A stretch of DNA of 64,000 nt from Parvimonas micra (GCF_900637905.1 NZ_LR134472.1:62001-126000); one strand, 5' to 3'; shown: positions 8,612-17,661, numbered from the stretch's first letter. Notes: generated by a model not told the origin, from the sequence alone. Program-made: numbers and translations.

Positions 8612-9037
8612 CTATTTTTTTGAAATTATTTCTTCCATATACATTGCTTTTGCAGATAGATGTGCATATTTATTATCTACAAATTTTATTATTAAAAATG
8701 CCAAAAACATTGTAAATATACCAACTACAAATCCAATCAAATCAATTCCTTTTAAATTAGGAAAAGCAATATTGATTAACAATATTGAAAGGATAAACAT
8801 TAAAATAGGAAAACCATATAAGAAAATAGAATATTTTAATACAACACTACTATCAACTCCTATTTTTACATAATCCCCAACCGAAACATCTAATGTTTTT
8901 TTCATAACTATATGCATAGTCGGAGTTGGACATCCTCCACAAGTTTTACAAGTTCCCTTACAACCACTTATCCTTGAAATCAAAACTTTGCATTTATCTT
9001 CAGGTAAAATTTTTGTTATATATCCTACTTGTTCCAT
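8612..9037 (-). CDS. rseC: RseC/MucC-family (SoxR-reducing system) membrane protein
   Basis: 141 residues. The N-terminal part holds a cysteine cluster, GCKGTCKTCGGC, followed by a short basic region; the C-terminal half has two membrane helices (about 70-90 and 95-115). This is the RseC layout: a small membrane protein thought to take part in membrane redox control together with Rnf-type complexes. Its ATG overlaps the 3' end of tcdA by 13 bp, so it is translated with it. The partner system is not in the window. Family call is confident, role is not. Confidence 0.85.
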   Translation of the reverse strand: MEQVGYITKILPEDKCKVLISRISGCKGTCKTCGGCPTPTMHIVMKKTLDVSVGDYVKIGVDSSVVLKYSIFLYGFPILMFILSILLINIAFPNLKGIDLIGFVVGIFTMFLAFLIIKFVDNKYAHLSAKAMYMEEIISKK

Positions 9038-9738
9038 AATATCAAATCCTTTACTACTTCTGATGTAATAATTAGTCCCATAGTTGAAGGAATAAAGCTT
9101 ATACTTGAAGGGGATGATTTTCTAATTTTATCTGATTCAATTATTTCTCCACTAGAAATTTCATCAGAACAAACACATTTTAATTTTTTTATTCCTAGCT
9201 TTTTCAATTCTCTTCTCATTACCCTTGCAAGCGGACAGCCTGATGTTTTATAAATGTCTACTACTTTAAATCCTGTAGGATCCAATTTGTTACCGGCTCC
9301 CATTGCACTAATTACATTTATATTATTTTCATAACAACATTTTATCAGATAAATTTTTGAAGTAATAATATCTATCGCATCTACAACATAATCATAATAT
9401 TTCAAATTAAAGTTTTCGACATTATTTTTATCTAGCTTTTTTTTAAATGTATTTACTTTTATATCGGGATTGATAAGTTCTATTCTCTTTTTCATTTCAT
9501 CAACTTTGTATTTTCCGATATTATTTGACATTGCATGAATTTGCCTATTTATATTAGTTATATCAATAGTATCAAAATCCACGAGTGAAATTTCGCCTAT
9601 TCCGCATCTACAAAGAGATTCAACCGTAAAACTTCCAACTCCACCAATTCCAAATACGATAACTTTAGAATTTTTTAAAATATTAAGTGAATCCTTCCCT
9701 ATTAAACTTTCAGTTCTTGAATAAATATTATTTTCCAA
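9025..9738 (-). CDS. tcdA: tRNA threonylcarbamoyladenosine dehydratase (TcdA/CsdL, ThiF/E1-like fold)
   Basis: 237 residues with the nucleotide-binding loop VFGIGGVGSF near residue 30, DFDTIDITNINRQ and the C-terminal CxxC-like PLARVMRRELKKLGI region of YgdL/TcdA proteins. TcdA uses ATP to cyclise t6A37 to ct6A in ANN-decoding tRNAs. The start is a TTG at 9736-9738 that overlaps the last codons of aspS; a GAGGAG lies 13 nt upstream. Downstream of aspS, as yrvM is in Bacillus, which supports the call. Forms one transcript with aspS and rseC. Confidence 0.88.
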   Translation of the reverse strand: MENNIYSRTESLIGKDSLNILKNSKVIVFGIGGVGSFTVESLCRCGIGEISLVDFDTIDITNINRQIHAMSNNIGKYKVDEMKKRIELINPDIKVNTFKKKLDKNNVENFNLKYYDYVVDAIDIITSKIYLIKCCYENNINVISAMGAGNKLDPTGFKVVDIYKTSGCPLARVMRRELKKLGIKKLKCVCSDEISSGEIIESDKIRKSSPSSISFIPSTMGLIITSEVVKDLILWNK

Positions 9739-11500
9739 TTTTTAAATTTAACTCCTCAAGTTGTGCCTCTGATACAATACATGGTGCATCTGTTAATAAA
9801 TCAGATGCTGATTGTGTCTTTGGAAATGCTATTACATCCTTTATATTGTTTGTACCCGCAAGTAGCATAATCAATCTATCAAGTCCAAATGCAAGACCTC
9901 CATGTGGTGGTGTTCCATATTTTAAAGCTTCCAGTAAAAATCCAAATTTTATTTCAGTTTCCTCTTTAGTAAGTCCTAAAGCTTTAAACATTCTATTTTG
10001 TAAATCAGAATTGTTAATTCTAATTGAACCTCCACCTAGTTCATCTCCGTTTATTACAATGTCGTATGCTTTTGCATAAACTTTTTCGGGATTGCTTTCT
10101 AAGTATTTAATATCTTCATCTTTCGGATGAGTAAAAGGATGATGTTTTGAAACATATCTTTTTTCTTCTTCGTCATATTCAAAAAGCGGAAAATCTACAA
10201 TCCAGCATAAGTTATATTCATTAGGATTTAATAAATTCATTTCTTTTGCAATAACACATCTTAAAGCTCCTAGTGAATTTAAAACAATATCATTTTTATC
10301 TGCAAGCATTAAAATCAAATCATCATCTTTAGCTTCCACTTTTGTTTTTATATTAGAGATAATTTCTTCATTTAAAAACTTTGAAATAGAAGATGTAACT
10401 TCTCCATCAGTTATTTTTATCCAGAATAAATTTTTTGCACCATAATCTCTAATTGAATCAATTAATTTATCAATTTTCTTTCTAGTATATTCCTTTGAAT
10501 ATTTTCCGATTGAAATTGCTCTTACACTCCCACCAGAAGCAATTGCATTTTTAAATAAATCAAATTCAACTTCCTTAACACAATCTGTAATATTTCTAAT
10601 TTCAAAACCAAAACGCAAATCCGGTTTATCACTTCCATATTTTTCCATTGCATCATCATATTTCATTCTTTTTATAGGTAATTCAATATCAATTCCTTTA
10701 ATTTCTTTAAATAATTTTTTTAACATTCTTTCATTTACATCAATAACATCTTCAACATCAACGAAACTCATTTCAAGGTCAACTTGAGTAAATTCAGGTT
10801 GTCTATTAGCTCTTAAATCCTCATCTCTAAAGCATTTAACTATCTGAAAATATCTATCCATTCCTGAAATCATTAAAAGTTGTTTCATAATTTGTGGAGA
10901 TTGTGGAAGAGCATAAAAATTTCCCGGATTTACTCTAGATGGTACGAGATAATCTCTTGCTCCCTCTGGTGTAGGTTTATTAAGATATGGAGTTTCTATT
11001 TCCACAAAATTATTTTCAGTGTAAAAATCTCTGATAACCTTACATACTTTAGCTCTTAATTTTAAATTATTTTGTAAACTTTCTTTTCTTAAATCCAAAA
11101 ATCTATATTTTAATCTTAGACTTTCAGAAACATTATCGTCATCTTTAATATAAATTGGAGGTGTTTGTGCAGTATCTAAAATCACAAGTTCACTTACTTC
11201 AACTTCAATATCACCAGTAGGTATTTTTGGATTTTTACTTTCCCTTTCAGAAACAATTCCTTTAACAGCCAAAACAAATTCAGATCTTATCTCTTTAGCG
11301 CAATTAAATATAGTTTCTCCTAAAGTATCTCTCACAACTATTTGTGAAATTCCTGTTGTATCTCTCAAATCCATAAAAATTAATGAACCCAAATTTCTTT
11401 CTTTAGCAACCCAGCCCATCAAAATTACTTCTTTACCAATATCCTCTTTTCTTAAATTTCCACACATATGTGTTCTTCTTAAATTTCCCATTTGTGCCAT
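9728..11500 (-). CDS. aspS: Aspartyl-tRNA synthetase
   Basis: 590 residues, the usual bacterial length. N-terminal OB-fold anticodon-binding domain (about 10-115), class II core with motif 2 region around CFRDEDLRANRQPEFTQVD, the bacterial GAD insertion (about 300-400) and motif 3 GLDRLIMLLAG. The start is the ATG of MAQMGNLRR with AAGGAGG upstream; ten further codons upstream belong to the leader terminator and are excluded. Charges tRNA-Asp with aspartate in the cytoplasm. Expression is set by the T-box leader immediately upstream. Confidence 0.97.
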   Translation of the reverse strand: MAQMGNLRRTHMCGNLRKEDIGKEVILMGWVAKERNLGSLIFMDLRDTTGISQIVVRDTLGETIFNCAKEIRSEFVLAVKGIVSERESKNPKIPTGDIEVEVSELVILDTAQTPPIYIKDDDNVSESLRLKYRFLDLRKESLQNNLKLRAKVCKVIRDFYTENNFVEIETPYLNKPTPEGARDYLVPSRVNPGNFYALPQSPQIMKQLLMISGMDRYFQIVKCFRDEDLRANRQPEFTQVDLEMSFVDVEDVIDVNERMLKKLFKEIKGIDIELPIKRMKYDDAMEKYGSDKPDLRFGFEIRNITDCVKEVEFDLFKNAIASGGSVRAISIGKYSKEYTRKKIDKLIDSIRDYGAKNLFWIKITDGEVTSSISKFLNEEIISNIKTKVEAKDDDLILMLADKNDIVLNSLGALRCVIAKEMNLLNPNEYNLCWIVDFPLFEYDEEEKRYVSKHHPFTHPKDEDIKYLESNPEKVYAKAYDIVINGDELGGGSIRINNSDLQNRMFKALGLTKEETEIKFGFLLEALKYGTPPHGGLAFGLDRLIMLLAGTNNIKDVIAFPKTQSASDLLTDAPCIVSEAQLEELNLKIGK

Positions 11501-11512
11501 ATTTTCCTCCTT

Positions 11513-11690
11513 ATAAAAAAATCCCTGCAAAAATGCAGGGACGAATTAAATCCGCGGTACCACCCTAATTATAGGTATCTCTCTTTAATATAACAGCTCC
11601 AGATTGTCCCATTTTGTATTAATTAGTAACTTTCACCAAATATTACCTCTCTAAAAATCTTAACAAAACTTTTTTCCTTCATCGCTTACT
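11513..11690 (-). promoter_or_regulatory. T-box riboswitch, Asp specifier, upstream of aspS
   Basis: The minus strand carries the T-box antiterminator AGGGTGGTACCGCGG at 11552-11566, then a terminator stem CCCTGCA-TTTT-TGCAGGG and a run of T residues (11513-11534). Upstream, an AGAGAG-type stem I element and a GAC codon (11606-11608) followed by A sit before CTGGAGC, the usual place of the specifier loop. GAC reads aspartate, matching aspS. Uncharged tRNA-Asp should stabilise the antiterminator and switch aspS on. The 5' limit is approximate. Confidence 0.92.
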
Positions 11691-11706
11691 ATTTTAATTT
11701 TTATTA

Positions 11707-11735
11707 ATTATAACAACAAAACAAAAAAAAGTCAA
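11707..11735 (-). promoter_or_regulatory. Promoter of the aspS T-box transcript
   Basis: Minus strand TTGACT, 17-nt spacer, TATAAT, placed just upstream of the T-box 5' end. Confidence 0.8.
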
Positions 11736-11763
11736 TAAAATTAAATATAAACATCTTATAACT

Positions 11764-11803
11764 AAAAATATAAAAGGAGCAAATAATAAATTATTAACTC
11801 CTT
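11764..11803 (-). terminator. Terminator after the acidic-tail membrane protein gene
   Basis: Minus strand AAGGAG-TTAATAAT loop region ATTATT-CTCCTT stem followed by TTATATTTTT. Confidence 0.75.
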
Positions 11804-11825
11804 AATTTTTAAATATTTTTTTCTT

Positions 11826-12371
11826 TTACTCAATAGATTTATCTTCTTTTACAACATCTTCGCTGTCATCTTCAACGTCATCTTCAGCATCATCTCCAAA
11901 GTCATCGTCTTCAATAACTTCTTCACTTTCTTCCGCGTCATTATCTATAAGTTCAACATCATTTTTGTTTTTACCAACTAAATATCCAAATCCACCTATT
12001 AAAACAAATGCACATGCTATAACCGGATATATCCAAAATGAAAACTTATTAGTTATTTTAGGATATATCTTTAAAAAGTTTTTAAAAACTTCAAAAAACG
12101 GGAAGTGATAGCGATTAGCTATATTAATGGATGTTACAATTACCTCTGCTAAAATCATTGATGCACATGAAACTATAATTGATATAACAACTCCCAATTT
12201 TGTTATTTTTCTTGAAAATAAAGTATACATAAAAATTGCACAATATAGAGCAACAAATCCTGACCATGAACTGAACACTCTTAACATAGCCACTCCTACA
12301 TATAGTGCTACTCCTGCTAAACTACCAATTATTGCACCAATCGTTCCAAATAAAGCATTTCCTTTTTTCAT
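11826..12371 (-). CDS. Membrane protein with acidic cytoplasmic tail, function unknown
   Basis: 181 residues from the ATG at 12369-12371, which has AAGGAG 6 nt upstream; an ATG 15 nt earlier would place that site inside the gene. Four hydrophobic helices (about 6-30, 36-55, 60-85, 115-138) separated by short loops, then a 45-residue tail made almost entirely of Asp and Glu. I do not recognise the family. It lies 22 bp downstream of murJ in the same direction and before a terminator, so it is the last gene of the murJ transcript; a cell-envelope role would be a guess from position only. Confidence 0.7.
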   Translation of the reverse strand: MKKGNALFGTIGAIIGSLAGVALYVGVAMLRVFSSWSGFVALYCAIFMYTLFSRKITKLGVVISIIVSCASMILAEVIVTSINIANRYHFPFFEVFKNFLKIYPKITNKFSFWIYPVIACAFVLIGGFGYLVGKNKNDVELIDNDAEESEEVIEDDDFGDDAEDDVEDDSEDVVKEDKSIE

Positions 12372-12393
12372 AATTTCTCCTTTCATAAATTAT

Positions 12394-13905
12394 TTATATT
12401 TTTAATTTTTTTAAAATAACCTTTAAAATATCCAATGCTTGTCTAGTTCTAAGTAAAATAGAACTTACTGCATAAATTATTACGGCAAAAATAATTGATA
12501 TAATTAAACTAAAATTACCAGAAAATTTTAGATGTAATAAATAGAATATAATTCTTGAACCTATAGCCATCAAAAGTCCGGAAATTAACATCTTATATAC
12601 ATTTTTAACCATAACTCTACATTTTATTTTTCCAATTTTCTTTTCCAATTTCATATAAAGGTTAAACGCTCCAAAAAATGATGCTATTGTTGAACCTAAA
12701 GCCAAACCGTTAAGTCCCATAAATTTTGATAAAATTATAGATGCAACTACATTTAAAACAACCATCTGAATTGAATTTATTAAAGGAATTTTTGTTAATT
12801 TTAATGCATAAAAAGAAGATGATAAGACATCCCTAATTCCGAGTCCAATCAATCCAGAAGCATAATAGAATAATGCTCCTGAAACCAATATAACATCACT
12901 TTCGTCAAATTTCCCTCTCTTATATATTAAAGTTACAATTTCCTTTGAAAAAAGCATGATTCCTATGGTTGAAGGAATAACTAAATACAAAATTGTAGAA
13001 ATAGTTTTAGTTATCTGAACTTTAAATTTTATAGTGGATTCTATTGCAAGTCTACTTAATGTAGGATAAATTGCAGTAGTTATTGAAACAATCATTATTC
13101 CCCAAACGAACTCATAAAGTCTTAATGAATAAGTTAAAACTGAAATACCTTTAACAGAAATAAATGATGCTAAATTTTGATCTATAAGTATATTAATCTG
13201 ATTTACTGCCACCCCAAAAATAATTGGAAGTGCTAAAATCAGCATTCTTTTAATATTTTCATCTTTAAAATTTACAATAAATCTGTGTTTATATCCTGTG
13301 TTTCTAATTGCAGGAATGTATGGAATATATTGAAAAATCGTCGCAGCAGCAACCCCTATAGGTGCTAATATTGGATTTATCTTATAACTTACAATTAAAA
13401 ATAATATTATAATAATATTATATAGAAATCCTGTTGATCCCGGAACTACAAAATTTCCTTTTATATTTAAGTATCCTTTTAAAATAGAATTTAAAAGTTG
13501 AGCAAACATTCCAAGTATAGTAATTCTTGTAAATCTAACAGATAATTCAAAAATTTCACCGGAATATCCCATTGCAAAAATAAATACAATTTGTCTTGCA
13601 AAAATATAAGCTAAAATAGTTGCAAAAATTGCTATTATAAAAATTATATTCAAAATATTATTTGTAAATTTGTCAGACTCGTTTCTTCCTTTTTTATTTT
13701 CTAAAGAAGTGTATGTCGGAATAAAATTTGTAGAAAGCCCCGACATTACAAAGCCTAAAATTGTATAAGGAACCAAAAATGAAATTTGAAATGCTGTTGC
13801 TATTTCTCCGGTTCCATAAAAATAGGATAACAATATTTCTCTAAAAAATCCCAAAATTTTAGATAAAATATTTATAACCATAAGTAAAAAAGCGGTATAA
13901 CCCAT
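12394..13905 (-). CDS. murJ: Lipid II flippase MurJ (MviN family)
   Basis: 503 residues, about 14 membrane helices, with the MOP-superfamily start (ILSKILGFFREILLSYFYG) and conserved Arg residues of MurJ in helix 1 and the loop after it. MurJ turns lipid II from the inner to the outer face of the membrane for peptidoglycan synthesis. Length and the NQINILIDQNLAS segment in helix 7 fit the family. AGGAG precedes the ATG. A terminator lies just upstream (13922-13951), so it probably has its own promoter, although I cannot see a clear one. Confidence 0.92.
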   Translation of the reverse strand: MGYTAFLLMVINILSKILGFFREILLSYFYGTGEIATAFQISFLVPYTILGFVMSGLSTNFIPTYTSLENKKGRNESDKFTNNILNIIFIIAIFATILAYIFARQIVFIFAMGYSGEIFELSVRFTRITILGMFAQLLNSILKGYLNIKGNFVVPGSTGFLYNIIIILFLIVSYKINPILAPIGVAAATIFQYIPYIPAIRNTGYKHRFIVNFKDENIKRMLILALPIIFGVAVNQINILIDQNLASFISVKGISVLTYSLRLYEFVWGIMIVSITTAIYPTLSRLAIESTIKFKVQITKTISTILYLVIPSTIGIMLFSKEIVTLIYKRGKFDESDVILVSGALFYYASGLIGLGIRDVLSSSFYALKLTKIPLINSIQMVVLNVVASIILSKFMGLNGLALGSTIASFFGAFNLYMKLEKKIGKIKCRVMVKNVYKMLISGLLMAIGSRIIFYLLHLKFSGNFSLIISIIFAVIIYAVSSILLRTRQALDILKVILKKLKI

Positions 13906-13921
13906 AAAATTCTCCTATCAT

Positions 13922-13951
13922 AAAAAAGGTCAAAAACATAAGTTTTTGACT
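13922..13951 (-). terminator. Intrinsic terminator before murJ
   Basis: Minus strand GTCAAAAAC-TTAT-GTTTTTGAC perfect 9-bp stem followed by CTTTTTT. Begins at the stop codon of the upstream unknown gene. Confidence 0.9.
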
Positions 13952-14680
13952 TTAGTTTTTATATCTACTTGTTACTTTATCATTAAGCCCATACCATATA
14001 AATATTCTTGAAGTTTTGTTTAAATGTTCCATAAAAATTTTATTTATATGATTATAAAGTTCTTCCAGTTCTTTCTTTGTCAAAAATTTTTCTTTTTGCA
14101 GAACATAATAACTATTGCCTTTAAATTCCAATTTTAATTGTTTTACAATATAATTGTTAAGATTAAAAATATATTCTTTTATTACATTTTCAAAAAAGTC
14201 ATTAGTTTTTTCTTCAAATTTTTTATTTAGATTGTAATAATCTATAACATTATTTATAAGCCTATTTCTAAATCTATAATCTTTAGAAGATAATTTTCTA
14301 ACTATAAGTTTTTGTTTTCTACTAATCTTTAAATTAGGATAATTAACTAAAAAATAATTCTCTAATTCATTAGCAAAAACATTTGATTTTTTTCCATACA
14401 TATAAGAATTAACCGCCAATACTATTTCTAGACGATTTATATCATCATACACAAGTTTTTGAACAGCACTCTTTATGTATTCTCTATCAGATCTATTTTT
14501 GTAAAAAATATCTAAACTCTTAGAAATTTTATTGAAAATTGCTTGTCTAAATCTTACATTAAACCCACGTTGTTCTATTGAGAGTGAGGAAATAAAAATA
14601 TCAAAAGCTACTGAATCTTTTAAGTACAAAAAACTATACTCTAAAGCAAGTCTGGTATCTCTATCTAATAAAGTATTCAT
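13952..14680 (-). CDS. Conserved-looking hypothetical protein, helical, function unknown
   Basis: 242 residues, rich in Lys, Asn, Tyr and Phe, predicted mainly helical, with no signal peptide or membrane segment and no motif I can name. A strong purine-rich ribosome-binding site (AGGGGGAGGGG) precedes the ATG, and a good terminator follows at once, so the gene looks real and expressed. Residues about 85-125 carry a basic patch (KISRKQKLIVRKL) that could contact nucleic acid, but that is speculation. Neighbours are the macro-domain gene and murJ. Confidence 0.7.
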   Translation of the reverse strand: MNTLLDRDTRLALEYSFLYLKDSVAFDIFISSLSIEQRGFNVRFRQAIFNKISKSLDIFYKNRSDREYIKSAVQKLVYDDINRLEIVLAVNSYMYGKKSNVFANELENYFLVNYPNLKISRKQKLIVRKLSSKDYRFRNRLINNVIDYYNLNKKFEEKTNDFFENVIKEYIFNLNNYIVKQLKLEFKGNSYYVLQKEKFLTKKELEELYNHINKIFMEHLNKTSRIFIWYGLNDKVTSRYKN

Positions 14681-14732
14681 ATTCCCCTCCCCCTATAAAT
14701 TTTAATCTACTACATTCTATAAAAAATATAAC

Positions 14733-15164
14733 CTATTTACACATAAAAACAACAACGTCATCACTTACATATCTTAAAAATTTTTTTAAAATTTCACTAT
14801 GTTTAGAACTATAACTATTGGAAAGTCTTGTAACATCAACAGCAACAGTGTTGAATTTATGCCTTTCAATTTCAACCAAAATATCAGAAAAAATCTCCTC
14901 TAAAAACTTTTCATCTTCTTCATTTTCAATTTTTGGTGGAATTGAACAAAGAACAACATAGGTTGCTTTAAGATTAAATGCCGGAACTGTCTTAAACTCT
15001 CCGGTTGCTAATGAACTTATTTTACTAAAAACATCAAGTAATCTGTTTCCGGCTTTAGTGATAATTTCCATAGTATCCTCATTTGAAAAAGCATTATCAA
15101 CAAAATAAACAATGCAGTCGGATTCAATATTGAAAATACTTTCGCTAACCACTCTAATGTCCAT
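14733..15164 (-). CDS. Small stand-alone macro-domain-like protein
   Basis: 143 residues from the ATG with GGAGG 6 nt upstream; a longer frame to 15233 runs back into the promoter and is rejected. The central part, LATGEFKTVPAFNLKATYVV, matches the macro-domain core (G-x-[AF]-x-x-T-x-[AG]-[FY]-N-L-x-A-x-Y-V) and the preceding GNRLLDVF resembles the ribose-binding helix start. Macro domains bind ADP-ribose or related nucleotides. The usual early Asn-Ala-Ala motif reads VDNAFSNED here, so hydrolase activity is uncertain. Family call rests on motif reading by eye. Confidence 0.72.
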   Translation of the reverse strand: MDIRVVSESIFNIESDCIVYFVDNAFSNEDTMEIITKAGNRLLDVFSKISSLATGEFKTVPAFNLKATYVVLCSIPPKIENEEDEKFLEEIFSDILVEIERHKFNTVAVDVTRLSNSYSSKHSEILKKFLRYVSDDVVVFMCK

Positions 15165-15204
15165 AACAAACCTCCAAAAGTATACGTAAAAAAATAGTAC
15201 AATT

Positions 15205-15233
15205 ATTATATATTTTTTTTTAGATTTAGTCAA
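15205..15233 (-). promoter_or_regulatory. Promoter of the macro-domain gene
   Basis: Minus strand TTGACT, 17-nt spacer, TATAAT, about 40 nt upstream of the start codon. Confidence 0.75.
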
Positions 15234-15369
15234 TAATTACAGGCATATAAAATTGATAATTTTCTGATTAATAAATTATTTTTCAATTACCCCAATGATA
15301 TGATATAATAAAAGCAGTAAAAAATAATTATGTTATAGTAAAATTAGAAAATTTTTCAAAGGAGTATTT

Positions 15370-16581
15370 ATGAAGACTTCAGGAATAATAGCTGAATACA
15401 ATCCATTTCATTTAGGACATAAATATCAAATAAATAAAATTAAAAAAGAATTGAATACTAATATAATTGCAATAATGAGCGGAGATTTTGTTCAGCGTGG
15501 AGAATGTGCAATCTTAGATAAATATACAAGAGCTAAAATTGCAGTAAATAATGGAGTTGATCTTGTAATAGAGCTTCCATTTTATTACAGTTTACAAAGT
15601 GCTGAAAATTTTGCAAAAGGTGGAATATCTATTCTAAATAAACTAAATATCGTTGATTATCTTTGTTTTGGCTTTGAATGTGAAAAAAAAGAGGATATAA
15701 TAGAAATTGCAAAATTCCAACTTAAATACAAAAATGAAATTGAAGAACTCTTAAACTTTGAAATAAAACTTGGAAAAAGTTATGCGGTTGCATATAAAAA
15801 TGCTTGTATAGAAATCAACAAAAAATATAAGGTTTTAGAAATACAAGATAACTTTTTTATTTCAAATAATATTCTATCAATTGAATATGTCAAAAACTTA
15901 ATACTATCAAAATCTCAAATAACTCCATTTCCTATAAAAAGAAAAGGAAAAAATTATAATGATGAAGATTATAATTCACAGGATCAATTAAGTGCTTCAG
16001 CAATAAGAAAAGCAATTTATGAAAATAATTTTGAAAAAATTAAAAACTTTATAGATAAAAATACTTTTGACGAATTAAAAAATTCAGTAAAAAATAATAT
16101 TTTACCTAATGAAAAAATTATTTTAAAAATTTTAAAATACAATATTTTAATAAATCAAATAAATCCTGAAAATATTGTAAATTACGAAAATGGAATTTTA
16201 AATTTAATTAAGAAAAATATATATTCAGTAAACTCTATAGAAGAATTAGCAGAAAAAATACAGAGTAAAAGATATAAAAAAGTTAGAATAAAAAGATTTA
16301 TTTACAATTATCTATTAAATATAAATAATGAAATAAAGGAAATTTATTCAAAAGATATTGAATATATAACTGTTTTAGGCTTTAATAAAAAAGGACAAGA
16401 ATTGCTTAAAGAAATTAAAAATAAAACTAATCTAGAAATTGTAACAACAAATAAAAGCACACAAAATCTATCGAATTTTCAAAAAAACAAATTTGAAATT
16501 GAACAAAATTCAAGAAAACTTTATAAGCTATTCACAAATAACAAAAATCAAACTGAGTTTATATCTTTTTTGCAAAAATAA
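15370..16581 (+). CDS. tmcAL: tRNA(Met) cytidine acetate ligase TmcAL (DUF795)
   Basis: 403 residues. The N-terminus GIIAEYNPFHLGH carries the HxGH-type nucleotidyltransferase motif, and MSGDFVQRGE and ELPFYYSLQSAENFA are signatures of TmcAL. The enzyme activates acetate with ATP and makes N4-acetylcytidine at the wobble position of elongator tRNA-Met. AAAGGAG lies 7 nt before the ATG. Very high Lys/Asn/Ile content in the second half follows the base composition. It is one of the few plus-strand genes; a weak TATAAT at 15304-15309 may be its -10. A terminator follows directly. Confidence 0.93.
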   Translation: MKTSGIIAEYNPFHLGHKYQINKIKKELNTNIIAIMSGDFVQRGECAILDKYTRAKIAVNNGVDLVIELPFYYSLQSAENFAKGGISILNKLNIVDYLCFGFECEKKEDIIEIAKFQLKYKNEIEELLNFEIKLGKSYAVAYKNACIEINKKYKVLEIQDNFFISNNILSIEYVKNLILSKSQITPFPIKRKGKNYNDEDYNSQDQLSASAIRKAIYENNFEKIKNFIDKNTFDELKNSVKNNILPNEKIILKILKYNILINQINPENIVNYENGILNLIKKNIYSVNSIEELAEKIQSKRYKKVRIKRFIYNYLLNINNEIKEIYSKDIEYITVLGFNKKGQELLKEIKNKTNLEIVTTNKSTQNLSNFQKNKFEIEQNSRKLYKLFTNNKNQTEFISFLQK

Positions 16582-16606
16582 CTACCGAATTTTCGGTAGT
16601 TATTTT
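16581..16606 (+). terminator. Intrinsic terminator of tmcAL
   Basis: Plus-strand ACTACCGAA-TT-TTCGGTAGT stem followed by TATTTT, overlapping the stop codon region. Confidence 0.85.
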
Positions 16607-16673
16607 AAAATTACATAATATTAAATTTTATAGCTATCAACATAAAACTAGCTTTTTACTATACTTCTATTAA
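16607..16673. other. AT-rich spacer
   Basis: Part of a 390-bp gap between tmcAL and lrgB. No feature recognised here apart from the decayed frame that fills most of the rest (16674-16923). Confidence 0.4.
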
Positions 16674-16923
16674 TTAAAACTTATTTAGAAACTCTAATTT
16701 CACAATATAATCAAGAAAACTTATCAAAAAAAGTCTATAAACAATATGTTTAAAATTACTATTATATTTTTCACTAACAATTTTCTTAAATATTTATTTT
16801 CTTCTATCGAAATTGTATCATCTCTTTTTAATCTTTCTAAAAGAATACTTCATCTATTAAACTAAATAAAATACTATCTAATGATATAATACTAGTAAAA
16901 GCAAAATAAACATTATTCGGCAT
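16674..16923 (-). pseudogene. Decayed small gene with two apparent frameshifts
   Basis: From an ATG at 16921-16923 (weak GAGAG upstream) the minus strand reads 28 codons, then continues in a second frame for about 38 codons of gene-like composition (LLERLKRDDTISIEENKY), then in a third frame for about 18 codons ending at TAA 16674-16676. Each switch falls at a T homopolymer. Together they would give one protein of about 85 residues. It follows lrgB on the same strand with no terminator between. I do not recognise the family; chance open frames in AT-rich DNA remain possible. Confidence 0.35.
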
Positions 16924-16971
16924 ATAAGAATTCTCTCTTCTTAATGTATTTTTATATTTTATTTAATGGTC

Positions 16972-17661
16972 TTACATAAAATTCAATATTAAAGGAATTA
17001 AAATTACAGCTAAAAATCCTGAAATTGAAATTGAAACAGTTGAAACTGAACCTTCAATTTCTCCAAGTTCCATTGCTTTTGCAGTTCCTAATACATGACT
17101 ACATGATCCAAGTGCAACTCCTCTTGCAACTTTATCATCTATTTTAAAAATCTTAAAAATCAATTCTCCTACACTATAACCTATAATTCCACAAATAACT
17201 ATGAATACCATCGAAATTTCCGTAATTGCTCCTATTTTTTTAGAAATTTCATATCCTATTGCAGATGTTACAGACTTCGGCAACATCGAAAGTAAAATCT
17301 CTTTATTTATTCCAAAAATATTGCACAAAACGACTCCAATAATAACTCCAACCCCAATTCCAACTAAGCATCCAAGTAATATTGGAAGAAAATATTTTTT
17401 TATAATCTCTAAATTTTTATATAGTGGTACTGCCAGTACAACAGTTGCCGGTGCAACAAAAAAAGTTAATATATCCGCTCCTTGCTTATAATTAGTATAT
17501 GGAATTTTAAAAATCAAGAGAACTAAGATAATTAAGACTGAAGATGTAACCATTGGACTTAAAAATTTCAATCCTAATTTTACTTGAATTTCATACCCTA
17601 TAATAAATGTTATAATTGTTAGAAAAATTCCAAAAAGCGAATTGTTAATTATTAGCTCCAT
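16972..17661 (-). CDS. lrgB: LrgB/CidB-family membrane protein
   Basis: 229 residues, about six to seven membrane helices, with the LrgB signatures LLSMLPKSVTSAIGYEIS and ARGVALGSCSHVLGTAKA. Family members work with an LrgA-type holin-like partner; roles include control of murein hydrolase activity and, in several species, pyruvate or glycolate transport. AAAGGAG precedes the ATG, which overlaps the end of the lrgA-like gene by 17 bp, so the pair is coupled. The distinction between lrg and cid cannot be made from sequence alone. Confidence 0.9.
   Translation of the reverse strand: MELIINNSLFGIFLTIITFIIGYEIQVKLGLKFLSPMVTSSVLIILVLLIFKIPYTNYKQGADILTFFVAPATVVLAVPLYKNLEIIKKYFLPILLGCLVGIGVGVIIGVVLCNIFGINKEILLSMLPKSVTSAIGYEISKKIGAITEISMVFIVICGIIGYSVGELIFKIFKIDDKVARGVALGSCSHVLGTAKAMELGEIEGSVSTVSISISGFLAVILIPLILNFM

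Noticed and set aside
9687-10079. 130-codon plus-strand frame
   Set aside because: Antisense to the aspS 3' end; no ribosome-binding site.
15017-15202. Second minus-strand frame starting near the macro-domain gene
   Set aside because: Overlaps the macro gene in another frame and lacks its own ribosome-binding site; the macro core is clearly in the other frame.
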